The notes beneath the pieces are model-generated. The model saw nothing but the letters and a program-made list of their open reading frames with translations. It did no database searches and had not been told where the DNA came from. This document shows, in pieces, positions 1 through 7,810 of a stretch of 40,249 nucleotides of DNA. Made by a program: the position numbers and the translations under genes. Every line of letters begins with the position of its first letter. Within the stretch, counting starts at the first letter, position 1. Source of the DNA: Nitrospira sp. (lineage in GTDB: Bacteria > Nitrospirota > Nitrospiria > Nitrospirales > UBA8639); the NCBI GenBank assembly GCA_028819435.1, contig JAPPLK010000071.1, positions 1 to 40,249 of the forward strand, given 5' to 3'.

Positions 1-131
1 TCACGAAACTCCTGAAGCCCTACGGGGTCACGGTTTCACGCATCGCGTACGGGATTCCCGTGGGCATGGATATCGAATACGCCGACGACGTGACACTGAC
101 CAAATCCATCGAAGGCCGCCGTGAATTGTAG
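1..131 (+). CDS. recR: Recombination protein RecR, C-terminal fragment
   Basis: The 5' part lies outside the window. Reading codons from base 3 gives about 42 residues ending in a TAG stop. The tail contains [15 protein letters not shown] followed by EGRREL, which is the conserved end of the Toprim/C-terminal region of RecR. RecR works with RecO (and RecF) to load RecA at single-strand gaps. No partner gene is visible. The identification rests on a short but characteristic stretch. Confidence 0.85.
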   Translation, partial: TKLLKPYGVTVSRIAYGIPVGMDIEYADDVTLTKSIEGRREL

Positions 132-190
132 TTGACAATTTCCCTGCCTTTTCCGTCATTTGTATGTTGCTCCCGACATTTCCCCTATCT

Positions 191-286
191 GTCATTCCCG
201 ACATTTTTAATCGGGAATCCAGGGTCTTTCTCTTCACAAAGGGAGAAAGAAAAGCCTCTGGATCCTCGATCGGGGTCGGGGATGAC
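191..286. repeat. Intergenic imperfect palindrome (REP/MITE-like)
   Basis: The outer arms are GTCATTCCCGAC (191-202) and GTCGGGGATGAC (275-286). Inner arms TCTTTCTC (225-232) and GAGAAAGA (243-250) close a hairpin. The 132-388 gap holds no gene. The organisation is typical of dispersed REP-type elements, but no second copy occurs in this window. Confidence 0.6.
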
Positions 287-412
287 GGAGAGAGGCAACG
301 AAAGATTGTCGCGTTTTACTCCTTCGTCTAACCCGACCCACGGGTGTTTTAGAGGCTTCAGTTTGATCGCAGTTTTTCTGATTGAATCGTGGCCAGGAAA
401 AGCCGCACCCCC

Positions 413-1180
413 ATGAAAGTGTTCATGAAATTTCTCGTGCTCGTTGGAGTCATCGGACTCTTGGCATTGGCTTTTGTCGGTCTGTCGTTGAATGCCCTGG
501 TCAAGGGCGGCATCGAGACCATGGGGCCTCGAATTCTGGGTGTCCCGGTCACGCTGGAGGACGTGGACGTGACCCTGCTGTCCGGCACCAGCATGCAGGC
601 CGGGTTGACCCAACTCGTCGTCAAGAACCCCGAAGGGTATAAGACGGCGCATGCCGTATCCCTTCCGGAAATTCAGATAAAGGTCGATTGGAACTCGCTG
701 TTGACGGATACCGTGATCGTCGAGGAGGTGCTGATCGTCAAACCGGCCGTGACCTTCGAATGGTCGTTACAGGGCAGCAACCTCAGCACGATCCATGAGA
801 ACGTCAAGCAAAATACGGGATCCGGTTCCAGCGACGATCAGGAAAGGGACGCAGAAACTGAGGAAAGACAGGAATTTGATAAGTCCGTTCACGTCAAGAA
901 AGTGACGGTCAAAGACGCGATCATCAACGTGAGTTTCGTCGGCGGACAAAACGAGGTCACGCAATTGCCGTTACCCGATCTCGAATTGCGTGACATCGGG
1001 AACCCGTCAGGCGGCACCACGTTCTCACAAGCGTCAGCCCTCATCTTCGAGCAGATCTACGACGCCATTGATAAGGCCGTCATGAAACCGGGGATACTCC
1101 TGCCCCAGGGCGTCAAGCAACTCGGCAAGTCCATCGGCAGGATGGGCAAGGAATTGTTGCAGGGATTGTTTGGCAAGTAA
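413..1180 (+). CDS. AsmA-like membrane-anchored protein
   Basis: Protein of about 255 aa. One hydrophobic segment near the N-terminus (FLVLVGVIGLLALAFVGLSL) is followed by a soluble part that starts with a region like the N-terminal module of AsmA/DUF748 proteins (pattern ETMGPRILGVPVTLEDV, then a VDWNSLLTDTVIVEEV stretch). Family members are usually anchored in the inner membrane with a periplasmic domain linked to outer-membrane homeostasis. This one is much shorter than AsmA/TamB and has an acidic low-complexity linker (SDDQERDAETEER). A GTG at 389 in the same frame is possible; ATG 413 is preferred because AGGAA lies upstream. The specific role is unknown. Confidence 0.6.
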   Translation: MKVFMKFLVLVGVIGLLALAFVGLSLNALVKGGIETMGPRILGVPVTLEDVDVTLLSGTSMQAGLTQLVVKNPEGYKTAHAVSLPEIQIKVDWNSLLTDTVIVEEVLIVKPAVTFEWSLQGSNLSTIHENVKQNTGSGSSDDQERDAETEERQEFDKSVHVKKVTVKDAIINVSFVGGQNEVTQLPLPDLELRDIGNPSGGTTFSQASALIFEQIYDAIDKAVMKPGILLPQGVKQLGKSIGRMGKELLQGLFGK

Positions 1181-1302
1181 GCATCTCGGGCCATAACCGG
1201 GCCTCAATCCTTCACAGTTGAATGTTCGAACAAAGACCACCTCTTTCCTCTGCAAGCCAAACCTTTTCGTAACGGACAAACTGATAAAGAAGCAAATCAC
1301 TC

Positions 1303-1350
1303 TTGACAAGCACACAAGAGAAATGGAGATATTACCTTATATAAGGTAAT
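1303..1350 (+). promoter_or_regulatory. Candidate promoter with a 20-bp perfect palindrome
   Basis: A TTGACA hexamer (1303-1308) is followed by a perfect 20-bp palindrome, ATTACCTTATATAAGGTAAT (1331-1350), where a -10 region and operator would sit. It lies about 130 bp upstream of the orphan gene at 1478. No good -10 hexamer is evident, so the promoter is tentative. The palindrome is certain. Confidence 0.45.
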
Positions 1351-1477
1351 AATGGTTATATTGCCATACAGAAAAAACCTAGATATAACGGAGAAATTAA
1401 TTTGATTTACGCATTGTTGTGAGGAGCAATTCCGTTCTTGCTAACGGTAGGGTAACTATCAGAAAGGAACCATTACA

Positions 1478-2152
1478 GTGACAAAGTTAAAGGACATAAA
1501 ATTACATTTGTTCAATCAGATCTCTTCTGCAGCCTCAAATCGCGACATTGCCAAAGTTGACGAACTTAGTAGCCTCGCCAAAGAATGCGATATGCTAGAG
1601 ACTAAGAGCAAGACTCTGGAGACTGCAATTACAGCATTCAATCGCCGTGTCATCGAAGCAGTTAATGGCTCTGCGTCGTTATCAAGGGTCTCCGCAAAAC
1701 CTACTTATTCCGATTCCACCGAAGCTGCTACTCCCTCTCGTAAAGCGGTTGCTGCACAGGTACGCAACGAATGGGTGGCGAAACTCCAAACGAAGGAAGG
1801 CATCTCTTTGCACGGGCACGGCAAGCAGTATCAAACAGCAAGCGGGCAGTCTGTGGCAGTGGCATTCAGTCACGAACGCCTTGGAGATCCTTGGCCTTGG
1901 TTTCTAGGTCTTCGTAATGAGCTTCCAGATGTTGCCGTGCTTTTGTGCAAGTCCCATGATGGCAGGCTCTACGATATTGTACTGCCGGCCCAAGATTTGC
2001 GCAAAGTGTGGGATGCCCTCAAAAAGGACCGTAAACATATCCAGGTGAAATTCAATGTCGATAAAAAGGTCGACCGATTCTTCCTACGCGTTCCTGATGA
2101 TAATCCTCTAGACATCACTGGGTACATAGGCAATTATGATCCACTCCGATAA
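1478..2152 (+). CDS. Hypothetical protein, two-part (helical N-terminus, mixed C-terminus)
   Basis: Protein of 224 aa starting at GTG, with AGAAAGGAA about 8 nt upstream. I do not recognise a named family. Residues 1-65 are predicted helical or coiled (many K/E/A/L). Residues 70-95 are a Ser/Thr/Ala-rich linker. The C-terminal part contains aromatic and hydrophobic patches (WPWFLGLRNELPDVAVLLC and DIVLPAQDLRKVWDAL). The composition is AT-richer than the pump genes, and the gene sits between housekeeping DNA and a toxin-antitoxin cluster with its own palindromic upstream region, suggesting acquired DNA. Confidence 0.6.
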   Translation: MTKLKDIKLHLFNQISSAASNRDIAKVDELSSLAKECDMLETKSKTLETAITAFNRRVIEAVNGSASLSRVSAKPTYSDSTEAATPSRKAVAAQVRNEWVAKLQTKEGISLHGHGKQYQTASGQSVAVAFSHERLGDPWPWFLGLRNELPDVAVLLCKSHDGRLYDIVLPAQDLRKVWDALKKDRKHIQVKFNVDKKVDRFFLRVPDDNPLDITGYIGNYDPLR

Positions 2153-2216
2153 TGTGTGCCTAACTCTTGCGCTCTCAATGCTCTCAAGTCACCGATGCGA
2201 TCCGCTGAAATTCAAA

Positions 2217-2238
2217 GGACCGGCACAGGGGCCGGTCC
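2217..2238. repeat. GC-rich hairpin
   Basis: Perfect 8-bp arms GGACCGGC / GCCGGTCC enclose a 6-nt loop downstream of the 1478 gene. A short T-run (ATTTTT) comes about 7 nt later. It could be a weak terminator or a dispersed GGCCGGTCCCTACG-type repeat. Confidence 0.45.
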
Positions 2239-2276
2239 CTACGATTTTTCCATATGAGCCAAATCCGTACGTTTTA

Positions 2277-2324
2277 TTGTACATATTCTGTGTTTTGGAT
2301 ATACTTGTTCAATAATATGTACAA
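2277..2324. promoter_or_regulatory. yefM-yoeB operator with two TGTACA cores
   Basis: Eleven-bp inverted arms TTGTACATATT (2277-2287) and AATATGTACAA (2314-2324) each contain TGTACA. They lie immediately upstream of yefM. YefM/YefM-YoeB complexes are known to recognise palindromes with a TGTACA core and autorepress their operon. Placement and motif fit that role. Confidence 0.7.
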
Positions 2325-2342
2325 CCAAGAATGGAGTTTATT

Positions 2343-2597
2343 ATGCGTATTGTCTCATTTACCGAAGCTAGGAATCGGCTGAAATCAGTACTTGATGGAG
2401 TTGCGAACGATGCCGACTGTGCGGTCATCACGCGTCGGGATGCAAAAGATGCCGTTGTGATGTCCATGGATTATTACAACAGTTTGATGGAAACCGTCCA
2501 TTTGCTGAAATCACCGGCCAATGCTGCCCATCTGGCTCAATCCATCGAGCAATTTAAGACAGGGCAGGTCACTGAACGAGCCACGATTGATGAGTAG
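2343..2597 (+). CDS. yefM: Antitoxin YefM (Phd/YefM family)
   Basis: About 84 aa from ATG 2343; an in-frame ATG at 2331 adds four residues. The N-terminus (MRIVSFTEARNRLKSVLDGV) and the following VITRRDAKDAVVMSMDYYNSLMET block are classic for the Phd/YefM DNA-binding antitoxin fold. The C-terminal tail neutralises YoeB. The gene overlaps yoeB by 8 nt and is preceded by a TGTACA-bearing inverted repeat, so autoregulation by the complex is likely. Confidence 0.9.
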   Translation: MRIVSFTEARNRLKSVLDGVANDADCAVITRRDAKDAVVMSMDYYNSLMETVHLLKSPANAAHLAQSIEQFKTGQVTERATIDE

Positions 2598-2850
2598 GAT
2601 ATTAGCGTGGACCGACAAGGCTTGGGATGATTATCTGTATTGGCAGGAACACGATAAGAAAGCACTTAAACGAATCAATAAATTGATAGCAGAGACAAAG
2701 CGTTCACCGTTTGAAGGGGTCGGTAAACCAGAGGCATTGAAAGAGAATCTGTCAGGTTTTTGGTCAAGACGTATCGATGAGTCTCATCGTCTGGTGTATG
2801 CCGTAGACGAGTTACGTATTACGGTCATTTCTTGTCGTTATCATTATTGA
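2590..2850 (+). CDS. yoeB: mRNA interferase toxin YoeB
   Basis: 86 aa from ATG 2590 and close in sequence to E. coli YoeB: the blocks WDDYLYWQE, NLSGFWSRRI, HRLVYAV and the C-terminal CRYHY are all present. The catalytic trio known from E. coli (Glu46, Arg65, His83) maps to E48, R67 and H85 with a two-residue offset, so the toxin looks intact. YoeB cleaves mRNA in the ribosomal A-site. The start is fixed by overlap with yefM and by full-length agreement with the family. Confidence 0.93.
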   Translation: MSRILAWTDKAWDDYLYWQEHDKKALKRINKLIAETKRSPFEGVGKPEALKENLSGFWSRRIDESHRLVYAVDELRITVISCRYHY

Positions 2851-2955
2851 TCGTCAAAGATCATGGAATTTAGTCAGATTTGGAACAGAAGGCAGTAGCA
2901 CAAGCGATAGAAACGGGAAACTCGGTTCAAGTCAATCAAGTAAAGGGCTAAAACA

Positions 2956-3147
2956 ATGCAAACGCAAAAGTACGTCTATTGGCAAGATGGGAACATGTGG
3001 CTTGGATTCTTTGCAGAGTATCCCAACTACTGGACACAAGGCGAAACGAGAGAAGAATTAGAAGAAAATCTGACGGACATTTACAACGAGCTGACAAGTG
3101 GAAACATTCCCTGCGTCCGAAGAGTTGGGGAATTACAGGTCTCATGA
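2956..3147 (+). CDS. hicB: HicB-family antitoxin, short form
   Basis: 63 aa. The N-terminus (YVYWQDGNMWLGFFAEYPNY) and the GETREELEENL helix match the small HicB partial-RNase-H-fold domain. No C-terminal DNA-binding extension is present. It overlaps a truncated hicA by ATGA (3144-3147). With its toxin reduced to 14 codons, the module is probably defunct, or the antitoxin is solitary. Confidence 0.7.
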   Translation: MQTQKYVYWQDGNMWLGFFAEYPNYWTQGETREELEENLTDIYNELTSGNIPCVRRVGELQVS

Positions 3148-3188
3148 AAAGACGAGACTTGATGCGTGAAACAGATATGAGAACATGA
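3144..3188 (+). pseudogene. hicA: hicA remnant (first ~14 codons)
   Basis: An ATG overlapping the hicB stop opens MKRRDLMRETDMRT and then hits TGA. MKRRDL is a typical HicA beginning. The rest, including the catalytic GSH region, is missing. It is best read as a decayed toxin; chance resemblance is possible because the piece is short. Confidence 0.45.
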
Positions 3189-3208
3189 CTGTGCAAATGC
3201 AGGGCTAG

Positions 3209-3394
3209 ATGAAAGTCAAAGAACTTATTAGTCTTATTGAATCAGATGGCTGGTTTCAGGTTAGAATACGAGGTAGTCACAGACAGTTTAAACACCCGAT
3301 CAAAGCAGGCACAGTAACCGTTTCTGGAAAATTAAATGTAGATATACCCCCAGGAACCTTGAGCAGTGCGTTAAAGCAGGCCGGTCTCAAATAG
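3209..3394 (+). CDS. hicA: HicA-family mRNA interferase toxin
   Basis: 61 aa. It has the double-stranded-RNA-binding-like HicA pattern: VKELISLIESDGW, then IRGSHRQFKHP with the conserved catalytic His, then a terminal LSSALKQAGL helix. HicA cleaves mRNA independently of or on ribosomes. It is followed after 12 nt by its antitoxin hicB. The length is typical for the family. Confidence 0.88.
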   Translation: MKVKELISLIESDGWFQVRIRGSHRQFKHPIKAGTVTVSGKLNVDIPPGTLSSALKQAGLK

Positions 3395-3406
3395 CGAGGT
3401 GTAGCC

Positions 3407-3616
3407 ATGAAATACATGGTCGTTGTTGAAGAAGGTGCGACAAGTTACGGTGCGTTTGTGCCGGATCTTCCGGGTTGTATCGCAGCGGCAGAAAACAGGG
3501 AAGAAGTGCTTCAATTAATTCGGGAAGCCATAGATTTTCATTTGACGGGCCTAAAAGAAGATGGAGAAGCCATACCAAAACCCCATTGTGAATTTACGCA
3601 GGTGGAGGTTCAGTAG
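3407..3616 (+). CDS. hicB: HicB-family antitoxin
   Basis: 69 aa. The core KYMVVVEEGATSYGAFVPDL followed by PGCIAAAENREEV is the diagnostic HicB motif (Y-x-A-x-x-P-D-L-P-G-C). It lies 12 nt after hicA, in the usual hicA-hicB order. It has no C-terminal HTH or RHH domain, so repression of the operon by HicB alone is uncertain. Confidence 0.88.
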   Translation: MKYMVVVEEGATSYGAFVPDLPGCIAAAENREEVLQLIREAIDFHLTGLKEDGEAIPKPHCEFTQVEVQ

Positions 3617-3657
3617 GTCGGGTTAGTCCTGAGCGTAGTCGAAGGGCGTAACCCGAC
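3617..3657. repeat. Inverted repeat GTCGGGTTA / TAACCCGAC
   Basis: Nine-bp perfect arms at 3617-3625 and 3649-3657, followed by a related stretch to about 3700 (GTCGGATTACGCTTCGCTAA). It resembles the dispersed GTCGGGTTACGC-type intergenic repeats common in environmental proteobacterial and Nitrospira-like genomes. It separates hicB from the convergent VOC gene. Confidence 0.55.
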
Positions 3658-3696
3658 AATCGGCCAAGTCGTCGGATTACGCTTCGCTAATACGCC

Positions 3697-4101
3697 CTAC
3701 ATCTTAATTACCGTGTCCTGCACTTCGCGGTAGGGGAGCAGCCAGACGAGTGACTCATCGTGGATGTCCACGACCTGGATGCGGTTGCCCCAGGGGTCGC
3801 GGAAGTCGCACCGGAACGGCGGCTGCAACGTCAGGCCGTATTTGTTGACGAGTTTGTCCCGCACTTCATTGACCTGCGCTTCGTCCCGGACCATGAGGCC
3901 GAAGTGTTTCGTCCGGTCGGGTTGCAGGGTGTCGACTTCGAAGATGGCCAGAAACTGATGCTCTCCGAGTTTGCACCAGGCGGCTCCCTCTCCTCCCCGC
4001 AGCATTTCCAGGTTGAACACGTCTGAATAAAATTCCACGGCTTTTTGCGCGTTGTCCACTTCGATGACCACGTGGTTGCATCCATAGACTTGAACGGCCA
4101 T
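3697..4101 (-). CDS. VOC-superfamily (glyoxalase/dioxygenase-like) protein
   Basis: 134 aa. It shows two beta-alpha-beta-beta-beta halves: an N-terminal NHVVIEVDNAQKAVEFYSDVF, and a C-terminal block with FRDPWGNRIQVVDIHDES. The early His and a late Glu/Asp-type ligand position are consistent with a metal-binding VOC fold. Substrate cannot be inferred; members include glyoxalase I, dioxygenases and resistance proteins. It is convergent with hicB and apparently monocistronic. Confidence 0.75.
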   Translation of the reverse strand: MAVQVYGCNHVVIEVDNAQKAVEFYSDVFNLEMLRGGEGAAWCKLGEHQFLAIFEVDTLQPDRTKHFGLMVRDEAQVNEVRDKLVNKYGLTLQPPFRCDFRDPWGNRIQVVDIHDESLVWLLPYREVQDTVIKM

Positions 4102-4213
4102 GATCCATCTCCTTTGTCATGAGTCAGCAGCAGCGTCTTCGATGCATCCATCATAACAGATTACGGGAACACATCAGTAGGGACCGCCCCACGTGCCTGT
4201 GAAGAAATCCGGG

Positions 4214-4543
4214 TTATGGAGCAAAGGTTTCAGACAAAACCGAAAGAACCTTTTGCGCGGTGGAAGGGGAAATTCTTCCCAGGCGTCGAACTAATCGCTT
4301 TTTGTCCACGGTTCGAACCTGATCCAGGACGATGTACCCTTTCTTCCCTTGAAACGTCACGGGCACACGGGTCGGATAGGCACGCCCTTTTGTCGTCATT
4401 GGGGCGATGATAATCGTTTCGATGGTGTGGTTCATTTCATCAGGAGAGATGACGAGGCCGGGCCGGGTTTTGCGAATTTCCCGTCCGACCGTAGGATCCA
4501 AATTGACCAGGTAAACTTCAAATCTCGAAACTACCACGTCCAT
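4214..4543 (-). CDS. mazF: MazF/PemK-family endoribonuclease toxin
   Basis: About 110 aa from the ATG that opens MDVVVSRFEVYLVNLDPTVG; an upstream ATG at 4558 adds five residues. The family signature is complete: a VYLVNLDPTVG strand, EIRKTRPGLVIS with the conserved Arg and Pro, then APMTTKGRAYPTRVP and LDQVRTVDKKRL. MazF cuts single-stranded mRNA at short sequences. It overlaps the end of the upstream mazE gene, the standard arrangement. Confidence 0.92.
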   Translation of the reverse strand: MDVVVSRFEVYLVNLDPTVGREIRKTRPGLVISPDEMNHTIETIIIAPMTTKGRAYPTRVPVTFQGKKGYIVLDQVRTVDKKRLVRRLGRISPSTAQKVLSVLSETFAP

Positions 4544-4785
4544 TCCGTTCTCTCCCACTCGGAGCCTGGCGAGAGAGAGGGATCAAGAAGCCGGTCTTCT
4601 TTCTTCGACGCCATTTCCCTGAATGCCTGTGTCCAGCCCGCTCTCGGTTTTATCAGTGAACGGATGACCAGTTCTCCGTTTTTTGCTTCCAGTTCGACGG
4701 AGTCTTCCAACTGGCATTGTTTTAAGAGAGCTTGTGGAATCCGAACGCCACGGGAATTTCCGATAGCGACAATTTTGGCTTTCAT
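4531..4785 (-). CDS. mazE: MazE/AbrB-type antitoxin
   Basis: About 84 aa. The N-terminal swapped-hairpin AbrB motif is clear (KIVAIGNSRGVRIPQALLKQ and LEAKNGELVIRSL). The acidic, unstructured C-terminus is what binds MazF. In-frame ATG 4794 is an alternative start. The 3' end overlaps mazF by about 13 nt. An inverted repeat lies just upstream and suits autorepression. Confidence 0.88.
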   Translation of the reverse strand: MKAKIVAIGNSRGVRIPQALLKQCQLEDSVELEAKNGELVIRSLIKPRAGWTQAFREMASKKEDRLLDPSLSPGSEWERTEWTW

Positions 4786-4804
4786 GGTCTTCACCGATAG
4801 GGAT

Positions 4805-4845
4805 GTAATTACTTTATAATTACCCTAGGAAGTCTTGGATGTCAA
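4805..4845 (-). promoter_or_regulatory. mazEF promoter/operator
   Basis: On the minus strand a perfect TTGACA (4840-4845) is followed, at a -10-like distance, by the inverted repeat GTAATTA-N5-TAATTAC (4805-4823). The palindrome covers the expected -10 region and ends about 20 bp before the mazE start, as expected for an AbrB-fold operator. Confidence 0.55.
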
Positions 4846-4868
4846 GGCCGGCAACGGGGACAAGTTGG

Positions 4869-6476
4869 CTATCCCATCTCCAGCAGGTCGTGGTCGGGGT
4901 TGCGTTCTTTCGTGAAGGTTTTAGACCAGGGAGAGCGGAAGAGCACGATGGGACGATCCCGGTCATCTTTGACGAGCATCGCGTCGCTCGGGGCGCGGAG
5001 GGTGTCGAGGTTTCCGATCACCCAGGCACTGCACGTATAGCTCAACGGTTCGAGCCGGGTCTCCACCCGGTATTCGTTCCGCAGACGAAATTGCAAGACG
5101 TCGAACTGGAGGCGCCCCACCGCGGCCACGAGGAAATCCAGGTCATCGAGGCTCCGCAGAATCTGGACCGTGCCTTCGGCGGCCATTTGCTCCATGCCTT
5201 TGTCAAAGGCTTTGCGTTTGCCCACGTCAGTGGGTTGAATCCGGGCGAACACTTCCGGTTGAAACTGGGGAAGCGGTTGATAATTGAATCCGTCACTCAA
5301 TGAAATGGTATCGCCGATGGCAAACTGTCCCGGGTTGATGACCCCGATGATGTCTCCGGGATACGCCTCGTCCACGGTGTGGCGGCCCTTGGCGATGAGA
5401 CTGTGCGGCCGCGACAGGCGCACGTCGTGCCCCAGGCGGTGATGTTTGACCACCATGTCGCGCTCGAACCGGCCGGAGCAGACTCGCAGGAAGGCGGTGC
5501 TGTCGCGATGCCGGGGATTCATGTTCGCCTGGATTTTGAAAATGTAGGCACTGAACGGTCGTTCCACCGGATCCACGACGATTTGCGTGCCGTCGTGTTG
5601 ATCGGCAGTGCGTGGAATAGCCGCGGGTGCCATCTCCACGAAGGCGTCGAAGAAATTTTCAATGCCGAAGTTCGTCAGCGCGGAGGCAAAAAACACGGGC
5701 GTCACTTCACCCTTGAGAAAGGCTTCCTGCGAATACGGGTTTCCGGCTACGTCCAACAATTCCAAATCGTGGCAGACTTCCTGCAGGACGTCTTCCTCGA
5801 TCAGGACCGTGGCTTCGGGGCCGTCCAAAGAAATTTCCGTACGGCCGGCTTTGACGGAGCCCTGTGCCGCCATCTTTTTGAACAGCGAAACCCGGCGGGA
5901 GGCACGGTCCACGACGCCCGTGAATTGTTGGCCCGACCCCACGGGCCAATTGACCGGGTTGGCGTGAATGCGCAGGACATCTTCCACCTCGGCCATGAGA
6001 TCCAGTGGTGGGCGTCCCGGCAGGTCCATCTTATTGATCAACGTCAGGACGGGGATGTTGCGCAACCGGCACACCTCGAACAATTTCCGGGTTTGGGCTT
6101 CGACGCCCTTTGCCGCGTCGATGACCATCACGGCACTGTCCGCCGCGGTCAGCGTCCGGTAGGTATCTTCACAGAAATCTTCGTGGCCCGGCGTATCGAG
6201 GACGTTGATGACGGCCTGTTTGTACTGGAACTGCATGGCCGACGCGGTGATCGAGATCCCGCGTTCCTGTTCCATGTCCATCCAATCGGAGGTCGCCGTT
6301 TTGACGCTTTTCCGGCTGCCCACCATGCCTGCCGTACGGACCATCCCCGAATAAAGCAGCAGTTTTTCCGTAACGGTGGTTTTCCCCGCGTCGGGATGAC
6401 TGATGATGGCGAAGGTCCGGCGCTTTTGGGCCTGGGCCCGAACGTCGTTCTGTATGTGTGGGTCGGACGTGAGCAT
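4869..6476 (-). CDS. prfC: Peptide chain release factor 3 (RF3)
   Basis: 535 aa, the full usual length. It is a translational GTPase: P-loop HPDAGKTT at 27-34, an effector region with QERGISIT, DTPGH at 94-98 and NKMD at 148-151, followed by EF-G-like domains II and III. RF3 removes RF1/RF2 from the ribosome after termination. The gene begins 17 nt after the stop of the TolC-like gene on the same strand, so it may be read through from the efflux operon. The distinctive RF3 sequence VGSRKSVKTATSDWM separates it from EF-G and LepA. Confidence 0.96.
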   Translation of the reverse strand: MLTSDPHIQNDVRAQAQKRRTFAIISHPDAGKTTVTEKLLLYSGMVRTAGMVGSRKSVKTATSDWMDMEQERGISITASAMQFQYKQAVINVLDTPGHEDFCEDTYRTLTAADSAVMVIDAAKGVEAQTRKLFEVCRLRNIPVLTLINKMDLPGRPPLDLMAEVEDVLRIHANPVNWPVGSGQQFTGVVDRASRRVSLFKKMAAQGSVKAGRTEISLDGPEATVLIEEDVLQEVCHDLELLDVAGNPYSQEAFLKGEVTPVFFASALTNFGIENFFDAFVEMAPAAIPRTADQHDGTQIVVDPVERPFSAYIFKIQANMNPRHRDSTAFLRVCSGRFERDMVVKHHRLGHDVRLSRPHSLIAKGRHTVDEAYPGDIIGVINPGQFAIGDTISLSDGFNYQPLPQFQPEVFARIQPTDVGKRKAFDKGMEQMAAEGTVQILRSLDDLDFLVAAVGRLQFDVLQFRLRNEYRVETRLEPLSYTCSAWVIGNLDTLRAPSDAMLVKDDRDRPIVLFRSPWSKTFTKERNPDHDLLEMG

Positions 6477-6493
6477 GGGTCATGCCGGGCGGG

Positions 6494-7810
6494 CTAGAGG
6501 TCTTCGAGTCGCCCCTGGGCCCTGGCGAGATCGACGCGGGACGCATTAAAATTGAACAGCGCTTCAATGAGGTTGTCCCGGGCTTGGGCCACCCGGGTTT
6601 GAGCGTCCGTGACTTCGATATTGGTCGCCAGGCCGACCGAAAAACGCTGCTTGGCGAGATAGAGTTCCTGAAACGACAAACGAAGTCCTTGCTTACCCAC
6701 GGCGACCTGTTGTTGGGTCGATTTCAGGGTCAACAGGGCGTCCCGGACTTCCAACCCGATTTGTTTTTCGACGCCTTTTGTCCTGAGGGCTTCCAGGCGA
6801 ACCAGACTGCGCTGTTCGGAAATGCGGCCTTCACGCTGGCCTCCGTCAAACAGGGGAACGGAGAGCATGACCTGGACGTTGTTGGTGGTTAACGCATTGC
6901 CGGGTTGATTCCCGATGACGCCCACGTCTCCGGTACCCGAGAGCGAGGGCACCCTTTCCATCACCACCGAACTCAACGTCAGTTCAGCCAATCGTTCCCG
7001 TTTCTTCTGAGCTTTGAGTTCGACCCTGTGTCCCCTGGCGACCTGCAAGGCTTCGTCCACGGACTGATGGGTGACCGGAACGAGTTTCAGTTTGTCCGTG
7101 AGGATCAGCTTGACGTCGAAGGAGAACCCGATGCCGCGGGTCAGGTTGAGTTTCGCGCTGCCGAAGTCGTTCTTCGCGACGAGCAGGCGTTGTTTTGCAT
7201 TTTCGAGCTGGACCTTCGCCCGGGTGACGTCCAATTGAGTGGCCATGCCGACCGACTTGCGTTCCATGGCCAAGCGCAACAGTTCGTTATTGAGCTTGAC
7301 GTCGGCCAAGCGGGCTTTGACGGATTTTTTCACCCGTAAGGCTTCCAGGTAGGCCAAGGCCACTAACGCCATCGTGTCCATTTTCCGGGTTTCCGAGTCC
7401 AGGCCGGCCACTTCGATGTTCGTTCGGGCCGCGCGCCATCTCTGGATCAAGCTGAGGCTGAACAGGTTCTGGTTTAACGTGACGCGGCTTTCGTAAAAAT
7501 CTCTGGGAGCTGCCACGGTGGCACGCCCGCCAAATGCGCCGAGAAAGAATCGCCGTCTTGCGCCGCTGACCCGGGCGGACAGGTTCGGCAGCAAGGCGCC
7601 ACGCCGGGTAAAGGCCTGTTCTTCCGCCTGGGTCACGCGCTCTTTGAAGATCTGCACCGCGGGGTTCTTCTCGACCGCCGCTTGCATGGCATCACGCATG
7701 CTCAACCGGAGTTCGGGCGGGTGTTGACGGAACGCGGGCTCATCCTGAGCCCAGGAGAAATTCGCGGGTCCTGTTACCCAAACGATGACGGCGAACAAGA
7801 TGCAAATCAT
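6494..7810 (-). CDS. TolC-family outer-membrane efflux protein
   Basis: 438 aa. It has an N-terminal signal peptide (ILFAVIVWVTGPANFSWA then QDEP). Two repeats of the long alpha-helical TolC module follow, with AlaAsnIle-type turns (KSVGMATQLDVTRAKVQLE and FSVGLATNIEVTDAQTRVA). It forms the outer-membrane channel of the tripartite pump. Its start overlaps the RND stop by ATGA (7807-7810), giving translational coupling with the pump. Confidence 0.93.
   Translation of the reverse strand: MICILFAVIVWVTGPANFSWAQDEPAFRQHPPELRLSMRDAMQAAVEKNPAVQIFKERVTQAEEQAFTRRGALLPNLSARVSGARRRFFLGAFGGRATVAAPRDFYESRVTLNQNLFSLSLIQRWRAARTNIEVAGLDSETRKMDTMALVALAYLEALRVKKSVKARLADVKLNNELLRLAMERKSVGMATQLDVTRAKVQLENAKQRLLVAKNDFGSAKLNLTRGIGFSFDVKLILTDKLKLVPVTHQSVDEALQVARGHRVELKAQKKRERLAELTLSSVVMERVPSLSGTGDVGVIGNQPGNALTTNNVQVMLSVPLFDGGQREGRISEQRSLVRLEALRTKGVEKQIGLEVRDALLTLKSTQQQVAVGKQGLRLSFQELYLAKQRFSVGLATNIEVTDAQTRVAQARDNLIEALFNFNASRVDLARAQGRLEDL

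Noticed and set aside
5379-6497. 372-codon plus-strand frame opposite prfC
   Set aside because: It mirrors RF3 with no motifs of its own; its product has antisense-like composition.
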